The position numbers and the translations under genes are program-made. From Arthrinium phaeospermum (taxonomy: Eukaryota; Ascomycota; Sordariomycetes; Amphisphaeriales; Apiosporaceae): DNA of 64,000 bases. The notes under the pieces are model-generated. The model was not told where the DNA came from and ran no database searches. It saw nothing but the letters and a program-made list of their open reading frames with translations. The DNA lies in NCBI GenBank assembly GCA_006503535.1, contig QYRS01000004.1:3658001-3722000 (forward strand), in the 5' to 3' direction. Position 1 is the stretch's first letter. Each line of letters opens with the position of its first letter. This document shows positions 43,237 to 53,643 of the stretch, in pieces.

Positions 43237-45133
43237 CTAAATCCAATCAAACCAGAACTCGTCTTTAAAGCTCAGATTTCCATTGATGATCCCATCGAGT
43301 CTCACCGCATTTTGCATCAACACCTGATCTTGGTGTTTATATCCGATCAACTGAATGCAGACCGGGGCGTCACGGTACTCCTCGGGCCCGGTATCTGATG
43401 TTCATAGTGTTAGTTTAGCTGTGCAACTTGGCCGCAGAGAATCGACTGTAGGAAAGGAGAAAACCGAAAGTGGCGACTTACACAGACTGTAAACCCGAGC
43501 GTCCTCCGCCCCGAACTGGGCATTGCTCACATCGTCGATGACGTCTTCGGCGCGCACCCGATCCACCGGGATCACGACGGCCGGGTAGTCGAGGTAGTTC
43601 CATAGGCCGGTGTAGGTGATGGTGGACCACTTGTCTAGCGGCACGGCGGTGTGGGGCGCGGGGGGCATCATGATCATGTCTAGGCCGTTGTCGCGGAGGA
43701 GGGACAGGTACGTTTTGGCCGCGGCGGCGCGGCGGACGTTGAGGTCAAAGAAACCCTCCAGGGTGGTGCCGGGTTTCAAGAGGAGGGGCTCGAGGGCTTG
43801 GAGAGATGGGACGAGAGGCTCGCCGGTGCGGGCGAATTGCTCGAAGTAATACTGCGGGGTTAGAAAAATGGTTTTGTTAGCAAGAATGTTGTAAAGATAG
43901 TGAAAGGAAGAGCTTGTCTTGTGTGAAATGACTTACATCGCTTCCGGACAACGTGTAGTAACTCAGGAGGTCCTGGAATATCTGTCCGACGTTTGGCAAG
44001 GTGATAGGTACGAGTTCAATGTCGCTCCTTCCCCGGAGAATATCAGCTGCCTTCTTCAGACCTCGCCTCACCGGGGGTGTAGGGGTGTAGAGGCCGTCGT
44101 TCTCCACCAAACCGATGCGAAGCGGCCCTTTCTTGGGGTCCAGATCACACCAGGGCAGCGAGATGGCGGTGCTGTCATATTTCCAGGTCCCCGCCTGCAT
44201 GATGGTCTTGAGGAAGAGCGAGATGTCTCGCATAGAGGTAGCCAGGGGCCCGGCCGAGGACATGACCCCGACCGTCCCCGGAACGGTGAGATCGCGCACC
44301 CCGCCGTGGGGAACCACGCCTACGCTCGGACGGCACCCGTAGACCCCGTTGCACACCGCGGGGACGCGGTTGCTCCCGCCGATGTCCGTGCCCACCCCCA
44401 GGATGCTCCCACGGAGCGCGAGCAGCGCGCCCTCGCCGCCGGTGCTGCCGCCCGCGGTCAAGCGAATGTTGCGGGGATTTAGCGTCCGGCCGAAGACGTG
44501 GTTGTCGCTGTCGCCCGTCATGATGGACTGGGGCAGGTTCGTCTTGCAGTAGAGCACGGCGCCCTGGTCGAGGAGGAGGGCGGCGAGGCTGCTGTGCTCC
44601 GTGGCGGGCTCGCCGACGTAGCAGGCGAGGCCCGTCGAGGTGTCGTGGCCCTTGTAGGCGAAGCTGTCTTTTAGGGAGATGGGGAGGCCCCAGAGCGGCG
44701 GGAGGGGGGCGGTGGGGTTCGCTTGTCTTTGGGCGTCGAGGTGGCGGGCTCGGGCGATGGCTTCGTCGAAGAAGATTTCGGTGAGGCAGTTGACCTGTTA
44801 CTCTGATTAGAATCTCGACATGTAGGAAGAGGTGGTTGGGTGGTAGCTTACCAGTTGTTGGGCAATGGCGGCTCTCTTGCAAAAGGCTACGGCGATCTGC
44901 TCAGCAGTGAAATCACCAGCTCGGAGTTTTTCTATAAGGGCAGTGGCATCATATTCGGACGTAATGTCGATTTCGACTTCATTTAGGACGCCGCAGCTGC
45001 TCGGAATGTTGAGAAGATGAGTAGCGTCTTTGAAGGATTCGGAAGGTATCAGCCAGTCTTTAATTATCTTGCTGCTCCGCTGAGCAACCTTCTCCGCCGC
45101 AATGATTTTGTAGTCTTTTGTTGTTGATGCCAT
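43237..45133 (-). CDS. Amidase-signature hydrolase (555 aa)
   Basis: Four exons (44852-45133, 43937-44794, 43482-43851, 43237-43394) splice in frame to 555 residues, typical of fungal acetamidase-like enzymes. The Ser-cisSer-Lys triad is visible: Lys about 136 in LPISLKDSF, Ser about 211 in TAGGSTGGEGALL and Ser about 235 in GVGTDIGGSNRVPA. The last exon carries the usual amidase ending (DAPVCIQLIGYKHQDQVLM). The enzyme hydrolyses carboxylic amides to acid plus ammonia; no signal peptide suggests cytosol. It is convergent with the Zn2Cys6 gene. An in-frame upstream ATG would add about 19 residues. Confidence 0.93.
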
Positions 45134-46310
45134 GTCTGTGATGTCGACGGCCTTGGTTGGAAAAATGAACTGGGAATGAATGTTGACCAAAAGCGATTTC
45201 AGAGAACTCGGGTGTCGCCAGCTCCTATTTATGCATTTTAGGATTCATTTGATGTTCTCCCCGGAGTTTAATTGGTACCTCAGCGAGCTCCGTATTACAC
45301 AGAGGCCTCTGGTGTATTGCTCCTGCCAACTCCCCTGCCAATCCTCCGGTCAACTCTCCGGTCAACCCTCCGGCCGCCCAGGGGGATCTAGCCTGCGCTA
45401 ATGGTTAGCAAGCCAATGATATTAGTCAATTGGTCTCCACCTTGGTGCCAAGACTCGATGCAGTAATCGCACATTCAATATGGGGCCAAAAGATTGAAAG
45501 CAGGTTGGCTTGACTACACAGCTCTTATTTTTCATGGTGATATTACCAACAAATGGTTTTTGTTGAGTCTGTTCTTTTCGCTATTGGCTGCGTGAGTTCT
45601 ATTTGATTCTTGAACATCCATGCACACCTCTTCTCGCCGAAAAGGGGTTACTGATAAATCAAGAGCTTCAATCATAGATATGCAAGCATGTAATACACGC
45701 TGTCACCACCTGGGTCTTTTCCTACTGCCAGGTCATTTCTGTTGAACTTATCACACAGATAAAACAATCACGAGAGTAGGAAAGCTTACCGTGGTATCGA
45801 TCTCCTGGTTTGAGTAGCTTGTTGGGATTCGCGTTAGACCGATAGCCAACTCGTGAACAGGAAACATAATCAAAAGGAATACATTGGCAGGTCACTTGAG
45901 ATGGCCCCAGGGGTGGAGGGGGCAACTAAAAAGAGAAAGAGATCTCCGAACATGTATAATGCATGTTTCCTGCATGCATATCTAGCCACTGTCTTTATTC
46001 CAGTGCTTCCAAAAACAAGAACAACTATCGACCCTTGTTGCTAAACCCCTTACAAATGAAATCGTTTCTTAACGTGCGCTTGATAAGGGAGCAGGCAATA
46101 TGAACTGTTACATCCATGTCATGCAAAGTATCACAGCAGCGAAAGTCTTCAATCTACAGTGCCATGCATATGTAGCCGAAGATATATGGTTGCTTATTAC
46201 GACATCTAAGGATCATGGATTATGGCCGAAGCTTGTACTCAAGGAGGACCCCATCACTGGTTTGAATAAAGCCATGCTAATGTATATATATCAAGGACAC
46301 AGTGGTATAC
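45134..46310. other. Intergenic, 1.2 kb
   Basis: Amidase promoter on the left; nothing else supported. Confidence 0.55.
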
Positions 46311-46704
46311 TTATGAGATAAAGTTGAGCTCCACTTCGCCGTAACCCTCCGCCAACTGATGATGTTCCTTCGACTTCACGCGATTCTTTGCGTTGGCTGG
46401 GTTTCGTTCAAGCGATTCGAGCCATCCGGTCGCTCTCGCCTCACGCAAATGATCAGGCACTTGTGACTTTCGGCCTCCAACTCCCTCGAACACGATCGTC
46501 TGGTTGGGGATTGTAACCATTTCTCCGCTCTCGACGTTCAAGAGGAAGTTGCAATTTAGCGCCCAAGCTGCTTTGGTTGGTTGTGAACCCCTTTCGACCC
46601 TCAAAGATAATAGGTTGACCATTTGCTGCCGTATATCTATCTCGTGGGTGTCGGGCTATCGCGAATCTTAGAGCACCGTTCTGCAACATATTCTTCCATC
46701 TCAC
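46311..46704 (-). pseudogene. Possible frameshifted gene remnant
   Basis: Two overlapping minus-strand frames look protein-like in succession. The first (near 46704-46600) reads LRFAIARHPRDRYTAANGQ. The second (near 46575-46311) reads AWALNCNFLLNVESGEMVTI and continues with VPDHLREARATGWLESLERN. Together they suggest one reading frame broken by an indel, with no recognised family and no start or splice evidence. Confidence 0.25.
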
Positions 46705-47095
46705 CGCCGACCCCTAATACAGCTAGGGCTCGCCTCAGCTGTCGATTGCCAACCTCCCCACATCGATAGATCAGACTTGCAAAATTCCGTGCTTGGAAGA
46801 CAGTTCTATAATAACTGCTGCCATCACATTACTAACCCCTGACTCCGTCAGTACTTGCCCTTAACAGTGAACTACCGACTGCTCCACGCCGACCCCTGAC
46901 GCCGGCAGGGCTCGCCCCGATAGTAGACTACCGACTACCCCACGTCCGACGCCGTCGTTTAAGCAGTCTTGCATCTCATCGCCGACCCCTGGCACCGACA
47001 AGACCCGCCCCGGATGGCTGCCGGCTGCACCACGCCGGCTTTCGACGCCGGTAGGGCCCGCCCCCGACAGTCGACTGCCGACTGCCCCACGTCCC
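46705..47095. repeat. Irregular GC-rich minisatellite
   Basis: A block of the CGCCGACCCCTGACGCCGG type followed by CAGGGCTCGCCCC and CGACTGCCCCACG recurs near 46705, 46887, 46980 and 47031 with substitutions and unequal spacing. It lies upstream of the PAM2-motif gene. Confidence 0.65.
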
Positions 47096-47279
47096 ACGTT
47101 GTTATCAGCCTTTATTGAATTTTGCTTATTCGTTTTCTTGACTCGATCTTATTCAATTTTTGTGTGCTTCATGTCTGCATCCTATCAAAACCTCAACATC
47201 ACAACCAACCATCACAGTAAGAACGCCGACCCATCCACATCAAGGCATTTGACCGGAAACGTTCCACAACACCGCCAGC

Positions 47280-47797
47280 ATGGTTGACAAGGTCATCTCC
47301 CTCCCGGTCGACCAAGGTATGCCTTTCCCTCTCCCATTCTCTCCTTGGCCATCTCCCTAACCAGATCACGTGCTACAGAGGCTGCCGAGAACGCTACCGG
47401 CCCGACGACCCTCGAGACGAAGCAAGCCAAGGGCCTCAACCCTGCTGCCCCTCCGTTCGTGCCCGGTTCTCGCTCTCACCCGGCCCCGCAAGCCAAGGGT
47501 CTCAACCCTGCTGCTGAGCCCTTCGTGCCTCGTGGTCTCTTCACAATTGCGCAGCCTTTCGTGCCTCGTCCTCTCCGCGCCACCGCGAAGCCTTTCGTGC
47601 CTCGCTCTTTCCTGGTCCCGCCTGCCACCCAGGGTAAAGGCAAGGGCAAGTACAAGGGCAAGTACAAGGGCAAGTACAAGCGAAAGGACAAGGGCAAGTA
47701 CAAGCGAAAGGACAAGGGCAAGGCTCACGAGGTAGAGAGTCTTCTGGCCGAGTCCAAGAAGGGCTGCGAGGAGGCCTCTATCAGTTGCAGCAAGTAA
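47280..47797 (+). CDS. Lysine-rich small protein with PAM2-type PABP-binding motifs (151 aa)
   Basis: Exons 47280-47316 and 47379-47797 (phase-1 intron, CCCTAACC branch site) give 151 residues. Two near-identical segments, GLNPAAPPFVPG (31-42) and GLNPAAEPFVPR (53-64), match the PAM2 consensus LNPxAxxFxP, which binds the MLLE domain of poly(A)-binding protein. Two shortened copies follow (AQPFVPR 70-76, AKPFVPR 82-88). Residues 98-127 are an almost pure Lys/Gly/Tyr repeat of the KGKYKGKYK type, a likely nucleic-acid-binding or disordered basic tract, then an acidic helix. The layout predicts an RNA-associated cytoplasmic protein tethered to PABP. I know no described protein of this layout. 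Without homologues the reading frame rests on splice signals and the motif repeats. Confidence 0.75.
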
Positions 47798-49419
47798 GAA
47801 GGTCAACATGGGGGTGTTTACTGGATGGAAGTTCTGTCAAGCTCTATTGTCTCTTCACCACTTTGAGGCACGACCAAACATGACAGCCTAGAGAATCGTG
47901 TGTATAGTGGTAGATCATGAGAATCGTCAACTGAGATGAGCCTTCCCGCATAACCGATTCCTTCCTGCTCGTAGACACCGTGACTCCAACGGACCGGATG
48001 AAATCTCATTACACGTTCCACAACAAGCCGACTGATTAAGTAAACTAGTTGAGTTGGGTCTGTGACGCCGGCTATTCAAGGCGCATATGCATTTCAATGA
48101 TTATTCCCAATCTGGCAGCTACTCCCGCTCCCGCTTAGCCCGTAGCAAACCGTAACGAAGTAAGCGGGCATGCTCGTCACCACAGACTTGCGCAACACTT
48201 ACATGATCTATCTTAAGGGCTCAGGACTGATTCCTGGGACTGGAGTGAGTAATCATTAATACATGACCTCGGGACGGTTACTGCGGGACAGATCTGCATT
48301 CTCTGATTGGGTTTCGGTAGATAGGTGGGGTCGAGACCCTGTGTCGTCACCGTCACATCGACATATCCCTACCGATGCATCGAGACACCAAGCTTCTGTC
48401 AATGCGACGTGAGCATAACGGAATAAGCCCGCGCAGACAGGGGAACCCGATGCTCCCGTAACCTACCTAGGCAGAGCTTCTCCAAATGTCAAGGAGTGTG
48501 GGCGATCGCCTATAATAGTAGGTTGCACGAAACGTGGGCGGTCACCCGAGCTTCCGTGGCCCTATGTATGAAATAGTGGGGGATTGGGCCCCATTCTGCG
48601 ATCGGTTTTCGGGTGCGGGCTTTATCTTTATCGGCCGAACCGCCGCCATCCGGATGGCAGCTTGGCAGGCACGATCAGAGGTTAGTGCGCGCCTTTCGGC
48701 ACTTGACCTCCCAGGAGGCAGGGAGGTGACTCTGCCAGTCTGCGACGGCTGCCCAAACAAGCTTTGGCTAAAGTCGCTAAAACGGATTTCCGTTCGCGCC
48801 TTCGCGCTCCAACACCAATACTGTACATACTTGCTCTCCCCGCGGGCAGCACACCTCGAAGAACTCCGCTCACCATCGACAACCCCCAATCGAATTCAAT
48901 ATTGATATGGAGACAACCTCGGCCGACGGGTCATGATCTGTGGCCCCGAACACTCGGATACAGCACGGATATGGGGGTAACTTACCACACCCTCTGCCAA
49001 TCTTGTCTCGGGATCGTCGGCAACAGACGCCAACCCCAAACACTTGGCCAGATAGAGTTGTTGCTGGTCCTGGAACCATTCCGCGTCGATGCCAATGCTA
49101 AGCAAAACATGCTGCCAAATAGGACGGGCCGGTCCTGACTGGCGCCTACTAAGCATGGTCGATCTTCAGATGAACTACCACCACGGAAGGAGCGGGCTGT
49201 CACATCGCCTCGCAACAATGCCGAAGCTAACGTCACTGGTGCCATGAGAGCGTTTCCATCCGAAGAGAAAGGACAGACATAAATATCAAAACACGGCATC
49301 CTCTCAATCCTGCACCTCTGGGGTCTCGAAACCATACTCAAAACACCAACAAACCCTTTATTCTCTAATACTCCTATATTATTTCTTATCTCGTACACAA
49401 ACCACCTACTATTACTGTT
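47798..49419. other. Intergenic, 1.6 kb
   Basis: No supportable gene; the frames here (for example 48534-48905 plus) have no recognisable character. The right end is the promoter and leader of the reductase gene. Confidence 0.55.
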
Positions 49420-52400
49420 ATGGCTCGCACGCAGACCAACGGAAGTGCTGCGATCAAGAAACCTGCCAAAAGCCCCAGCGGCAATCGCCTCATACCCCAC
49501 ATCATTGACGATCTTGCTCGTCGAGAGCCTCAGCGAGAATGGGCCCAGATTCCAGTCTCGTCCGACCCCAAGGACGGCTGGCGAACTGTCACCTTCCAGC
49601 AGTTTGCCAATGCCATCAACAGATGCTGCCATAAGCTCATTGAACGATGCGGCCAGGCAGTTCCAGGGAAGTTCCCCACCATTGCCTACATTGGGCCCAA
49701 TGATGCGCGCTACCTGATTCTCATGGTCGCGACCATCAAGACCGGGTACCAGGTCCTGTTCGTCTCTCCGCGGAATTCGCAGGAGGCTCAATTGAACCTG
49801 TTCGAGAAGACAAACTGTAATCTCATTGCCTTCCCGGAGTCCCACACCAGCACCGCCCAACCACTGCTGGACGAACGAAAGGGCATGAAACCATTCCAAG
49901 TAGCCCCGCTCGAGGATTGGCTGGATGAGAAGCCGGCGCCACACTACCCTTACGACAAGACCTTCAAGGACGCCGAGTGGGAGCCCATGTGCGTCCTCCA
50001 CACCAGCGGCAGTACTGGTCTGCCGAAGCCCATCGTCGTCAGGCAAGGCATGTTTGCGCTGGCCGATGCCTGGAAGGAGGCTCCCGAATGGGAGGGAAGG
50101 AAGCCCCTCTGGCATACGTTCGTCACTGGGGCCAAGCGACATCTATGTACAAGTAAGCCGCTCACCCGATGCTGCTCGACGTTGGATACCTCAAGTCCAC
50201 CCAGCTAACATGATGAACCTAGTGCCACTGTTTCACGCGGCGGGTCTGTACATGGCCTTCTGGTTTTCCGTGTACTACGGCGTGCCAATAGCTCTTGGCA
50301 TCGCCGATCGGCCCCTTTCTGGTGACCTCGTCGTCGAGTCCTTGAAATACGTCGATGTTGAGGCGGCAGTCCTGCCTCCAGCCATTCTGGAGGATATGAG
50401 CCTGAGCGATGAGGCGATGAAGGCGCTGGCGAAGCTATTTGCTGTAGCATTTGGAGGCGGTCCGTTCTTCCTGTCGAGCGTCGGAACGGACTTGTCAAAC
50501 TAACGACTTGACACAGGTAACTTGGTTCAAGAGGCGGGCGACCGGCTCGTCAAGGCGGGTGCGCGCCTCGTCAACGTCATCGCTGCCACCGAATGCAGCA
50601 TATGGCCGCTTTACTGGGTCGAGGACCGCAAGTTGTGGCATTGGTTCATCATGAACCCGGACCTGTGCGGCATCGAGTGGCGGAAGCAGACGGGCGAAGA
50701 CGAGGACGTCTACGAACTGGTTTTCGTGCGAAAGGACAAGGATCCCGCCGCTCACATACAAGGCTTCTTCTACACCTTCCCTGACGAGCAAGAGGTCTCG
50801 ACCAAGGACCTGTACTCGCCTCATCCTAAACTGCCGCATCATTGGCTCCACCACGGGCGAGCTGACGACATCATCGTATTCTCTAACGGGGAGAAGTTGA
50901 ACCCAGTCACCATCGAGGGCATCGTAGAGGTGAGCAATGACTGACTCTGTCCTTGACTTAGCACCGGCACTGACAATGTCTCTTTTCCCAATAGGATCAC
51001 CCGCAAGTCAAGGGTGTGCTGGTCGTGGGAGCCATGCGCTTCCAGCCCGCCCTGATTCTCGAACCGGTCACGCAGCCCAAGAGCGACGAGGAGCGCCACA
51101 GGCTCCTCGAGAGCGTCTGGGCCCGAGTGGAGCAGGCCAACAAGGAGTCGGTCGCCCACGGCCGTATCGACCGGGACCATATCATGGTGGCCAGCCCGGA
51201 CAAGCCGTTTCTGCGGGCGGGCAAGGGGACGATCCAGCGGGCCGTCACGGTCAAACTCTACAAGGACGAGATTGACCGCCTGTACGAGAAGGCCGAGCAA
51301 GCTTCAAACGCTGGCGCCCCGCATCTGGACATTGACTCGGAAGATACTCTCGCGGGCTCGATTGCCGAGATGTTCCGGTCCCACGTGGGGGCCGCCAGAC
51401 TCGAGCCGGATACCGATTTCTTCTCAGCAGGTAAGTTTGTGTTTTCATATTTGGACGGCTTCAGCATAAGTGATGTATTGGTCGAGTGCCTTGCTGACTG
51501 ATGACGGATCAAGGTATCGACTCCATGCAGGTGATCAAGGCCTCCCGCATCCTCCGCGCCGGCCTAGCAGTTGCCTTGGGTCACGACGTCGCCGCCTCCG
51601 CCTTGACTACCCGCGTAGTATACAGCAACCCCTCCCCGCGGATGCTTTCCCGCTACATCATGCGCAACGTCGTGGAAGTAGACGGTTCCAACGGCGTGAA
51701 TGGCGCGGCGAGCCCCGAGGAGCAGCATCAGCGAGACATGAAGACGCTTTGGGACAAGTACACGCAGAACCTAATTAAGGTAAGCGACACCAAGAGTTCA
51801 TCTTCTTCTGTTTTCATATCTATTCTCCCAGAATCCTACTAACACCAAATGCACACAGGCGTCTATGGCCTTCACCAGGCCCGAAGCTTCCGATAATGAC
51901 CAGACCGTCCTCCTGACTGGATCAACGGGCATGCTCGGCTCGTACATGCTGGACATTATGACCCACAGCCCACGTGTGCGCAAGATCATCTGCCTCAACC
52001 GGCCCGATGACGGCGGGGCCGAGAAACAAGCGGCGGCCATGAAGGAGCGCGGATTAGACGTATCGTACGTTGACAAGGCCGAGTTCCTCAAGATCGATGC
52101 GTCGCAACCGAAGCTGGGTCTCAGCGACGAGGTTTATAACCGGCTGCTCCAGGAGACGGACCGGGTGGTACTGAATGCGTGGCCAGTCAACTTCAACATG
52201 CCGGTCAATTCATTCGAGCCGCACATCCGCGGCGTGCGCCACTGGGCCGACTTCGCGGCCTCGGCCAAGAGACGGGTGGCCGTCGTCTTTGTCTCGTCGG
52301 TCGGCACGGTCGACGGATGGAAGGGGGAGAGTGACTCGGTCCCCGAAAGGAGGTTCGAGGACATGAGCTTCGCCCAAGGTGGGTACGGGGCCAGCAAGAT

Positions 52401-53013
52401 GGTCGCGAGCCTGGTGCTCGAGGACGCGTCGATGAAGGGAGACTTCCCGGCCGCGTCGATCCGGGTGGCCCAGATCGCGGGGCCCGAGCGAGACGCGGGC
52501 GTGTGGAACCGCCACGAGTGGTTGCCCAGCATCGTGGCCAGCAGTCTGTACCTCAAGGCGCTGCCTACTGACCTGGGCGGCGCCGTGGACCGCTTGGACT
52601 GGACGCCGGTCGAGCGCATCGCCAACCTGGTGCTCGAGGTGGACGGCATCACGCAGCAGGTCACGCCGCTCAGCATCAGCGGCTACTACCACGGCGCCAA
52701 CCCGTCGACGACGTCGTGGAAGAAGCTGTCGCAGGCCGTGCTCGACTTCTACGGCCAGGCGCGCCTCCCCGAGGCGGTGAGGTTCGAGGAGTGGATCCGC
52801 CGGCTCGAGAAGACGCAGAACGAGGCGACGAGCAACCTGAGCAAGAACCCTGGCCTCAAGCTGCTGGACTCGTACCGGGCGATGGCGCAGGGCGGCGTGG
52901 CGTCGACGGTGCTGGACATGAAGCGCACGGTGGGGCAGAGCCCGACGATGCGGGAGAGTCGGGCGGTGACGCCGGGGCTGATGGGGCAGTGGTGCAAGCA
53001 CTGGGGTTTTTGA
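49420..53013 (+). CDS. NRPS-like carboxylate reductase, A-T-R architecture (1079 aa)
   Basis: Six exons (49420-50152, 50223-50459, 50517-50929, 50995-51430, 51514-51779, 51859-53013) splice in frame to 1079 residues. The adenylation domain shows HTSGSTGLPKP (about 193-203), MPLFHAAGL, AATECSIWPLYW and HHGRADDIIVFSNGEKLNP. The thiolation domain carries the phosphopantetheine site GIDSMQ (Ser about 610). The reductase domain has LTGSTGMLGS (about 715) for NADPH and the YGASK active site (about 871-875). Such enzymes adenylate an acid, load it on the carrier and release it by reduction to the aldehyde or alcohol. No condensation domain is present. The substrate cannot be read by eye. It is probably a secondary-metabolism enzyme. 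Confidence 0.94.
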
Positions 53014-53643
53014 GGGGGGATATGGGTTTGACAATTGGGGTAGGGGTCATTCGTTCCTTGATGACTACGCTTGTTGTATCAGATTGAAATGAATATACAA
53101 AGTTTACACAACTCAGCTTCTGTCATACCTAAGGCCACACCAAGACGTGGATAACAAAACTTATTCGAAAAGCCCGGCTTCATCTCATTATACAGTTATT
53201 TGCGATTAAAAAGAATAAGCGTCGTAAAAGATTCTGTCGTTGCGGGGTTGAGAGAATGAGTGTCATGCGAAGGGTGAAGCCAGCTAACAACAAACCCCCA
53301 AAACAATGGACTTATTCTGAGATACGGCAATGCCCGCCATTCGAACGGGTTTTTTGAACAGCTCATTATGAACTACACTGGAACCAAGATCCCCTTCTCC
53401 CTTCTCATTCCTTTGTCGTGGCTTAGCTATCCGTATCCGTTCTAAGCACGCATGCCTTTGTCCCCAATCCAGGCGCCCTTAGATTTCCTTCCCTACTTGC
53501 CCAATTGCCCACACAGGAAGTAGGTCAATCTCTAAAGAAACGAATTTTCAACGATTTTTATAACGCGCCAAGGGGATTCATTGCTAGAAGATCGAGGGCA
53601 GGAATACGAGAAACCTAAAGACGATTCGCACAGCAGCACCACC
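53014..53643. other. Intergenic between reductase and kinase-like gene
   Basis: 3' flank and promoter sequence; no gene seen. Confidence 0.6.

Noticed and set aside
48982..50142. 386-codon minus-strand open frame
   Set aside because: Antisense to the adenylation domain of the reductase and runs into its promoter; no recognisable protein.
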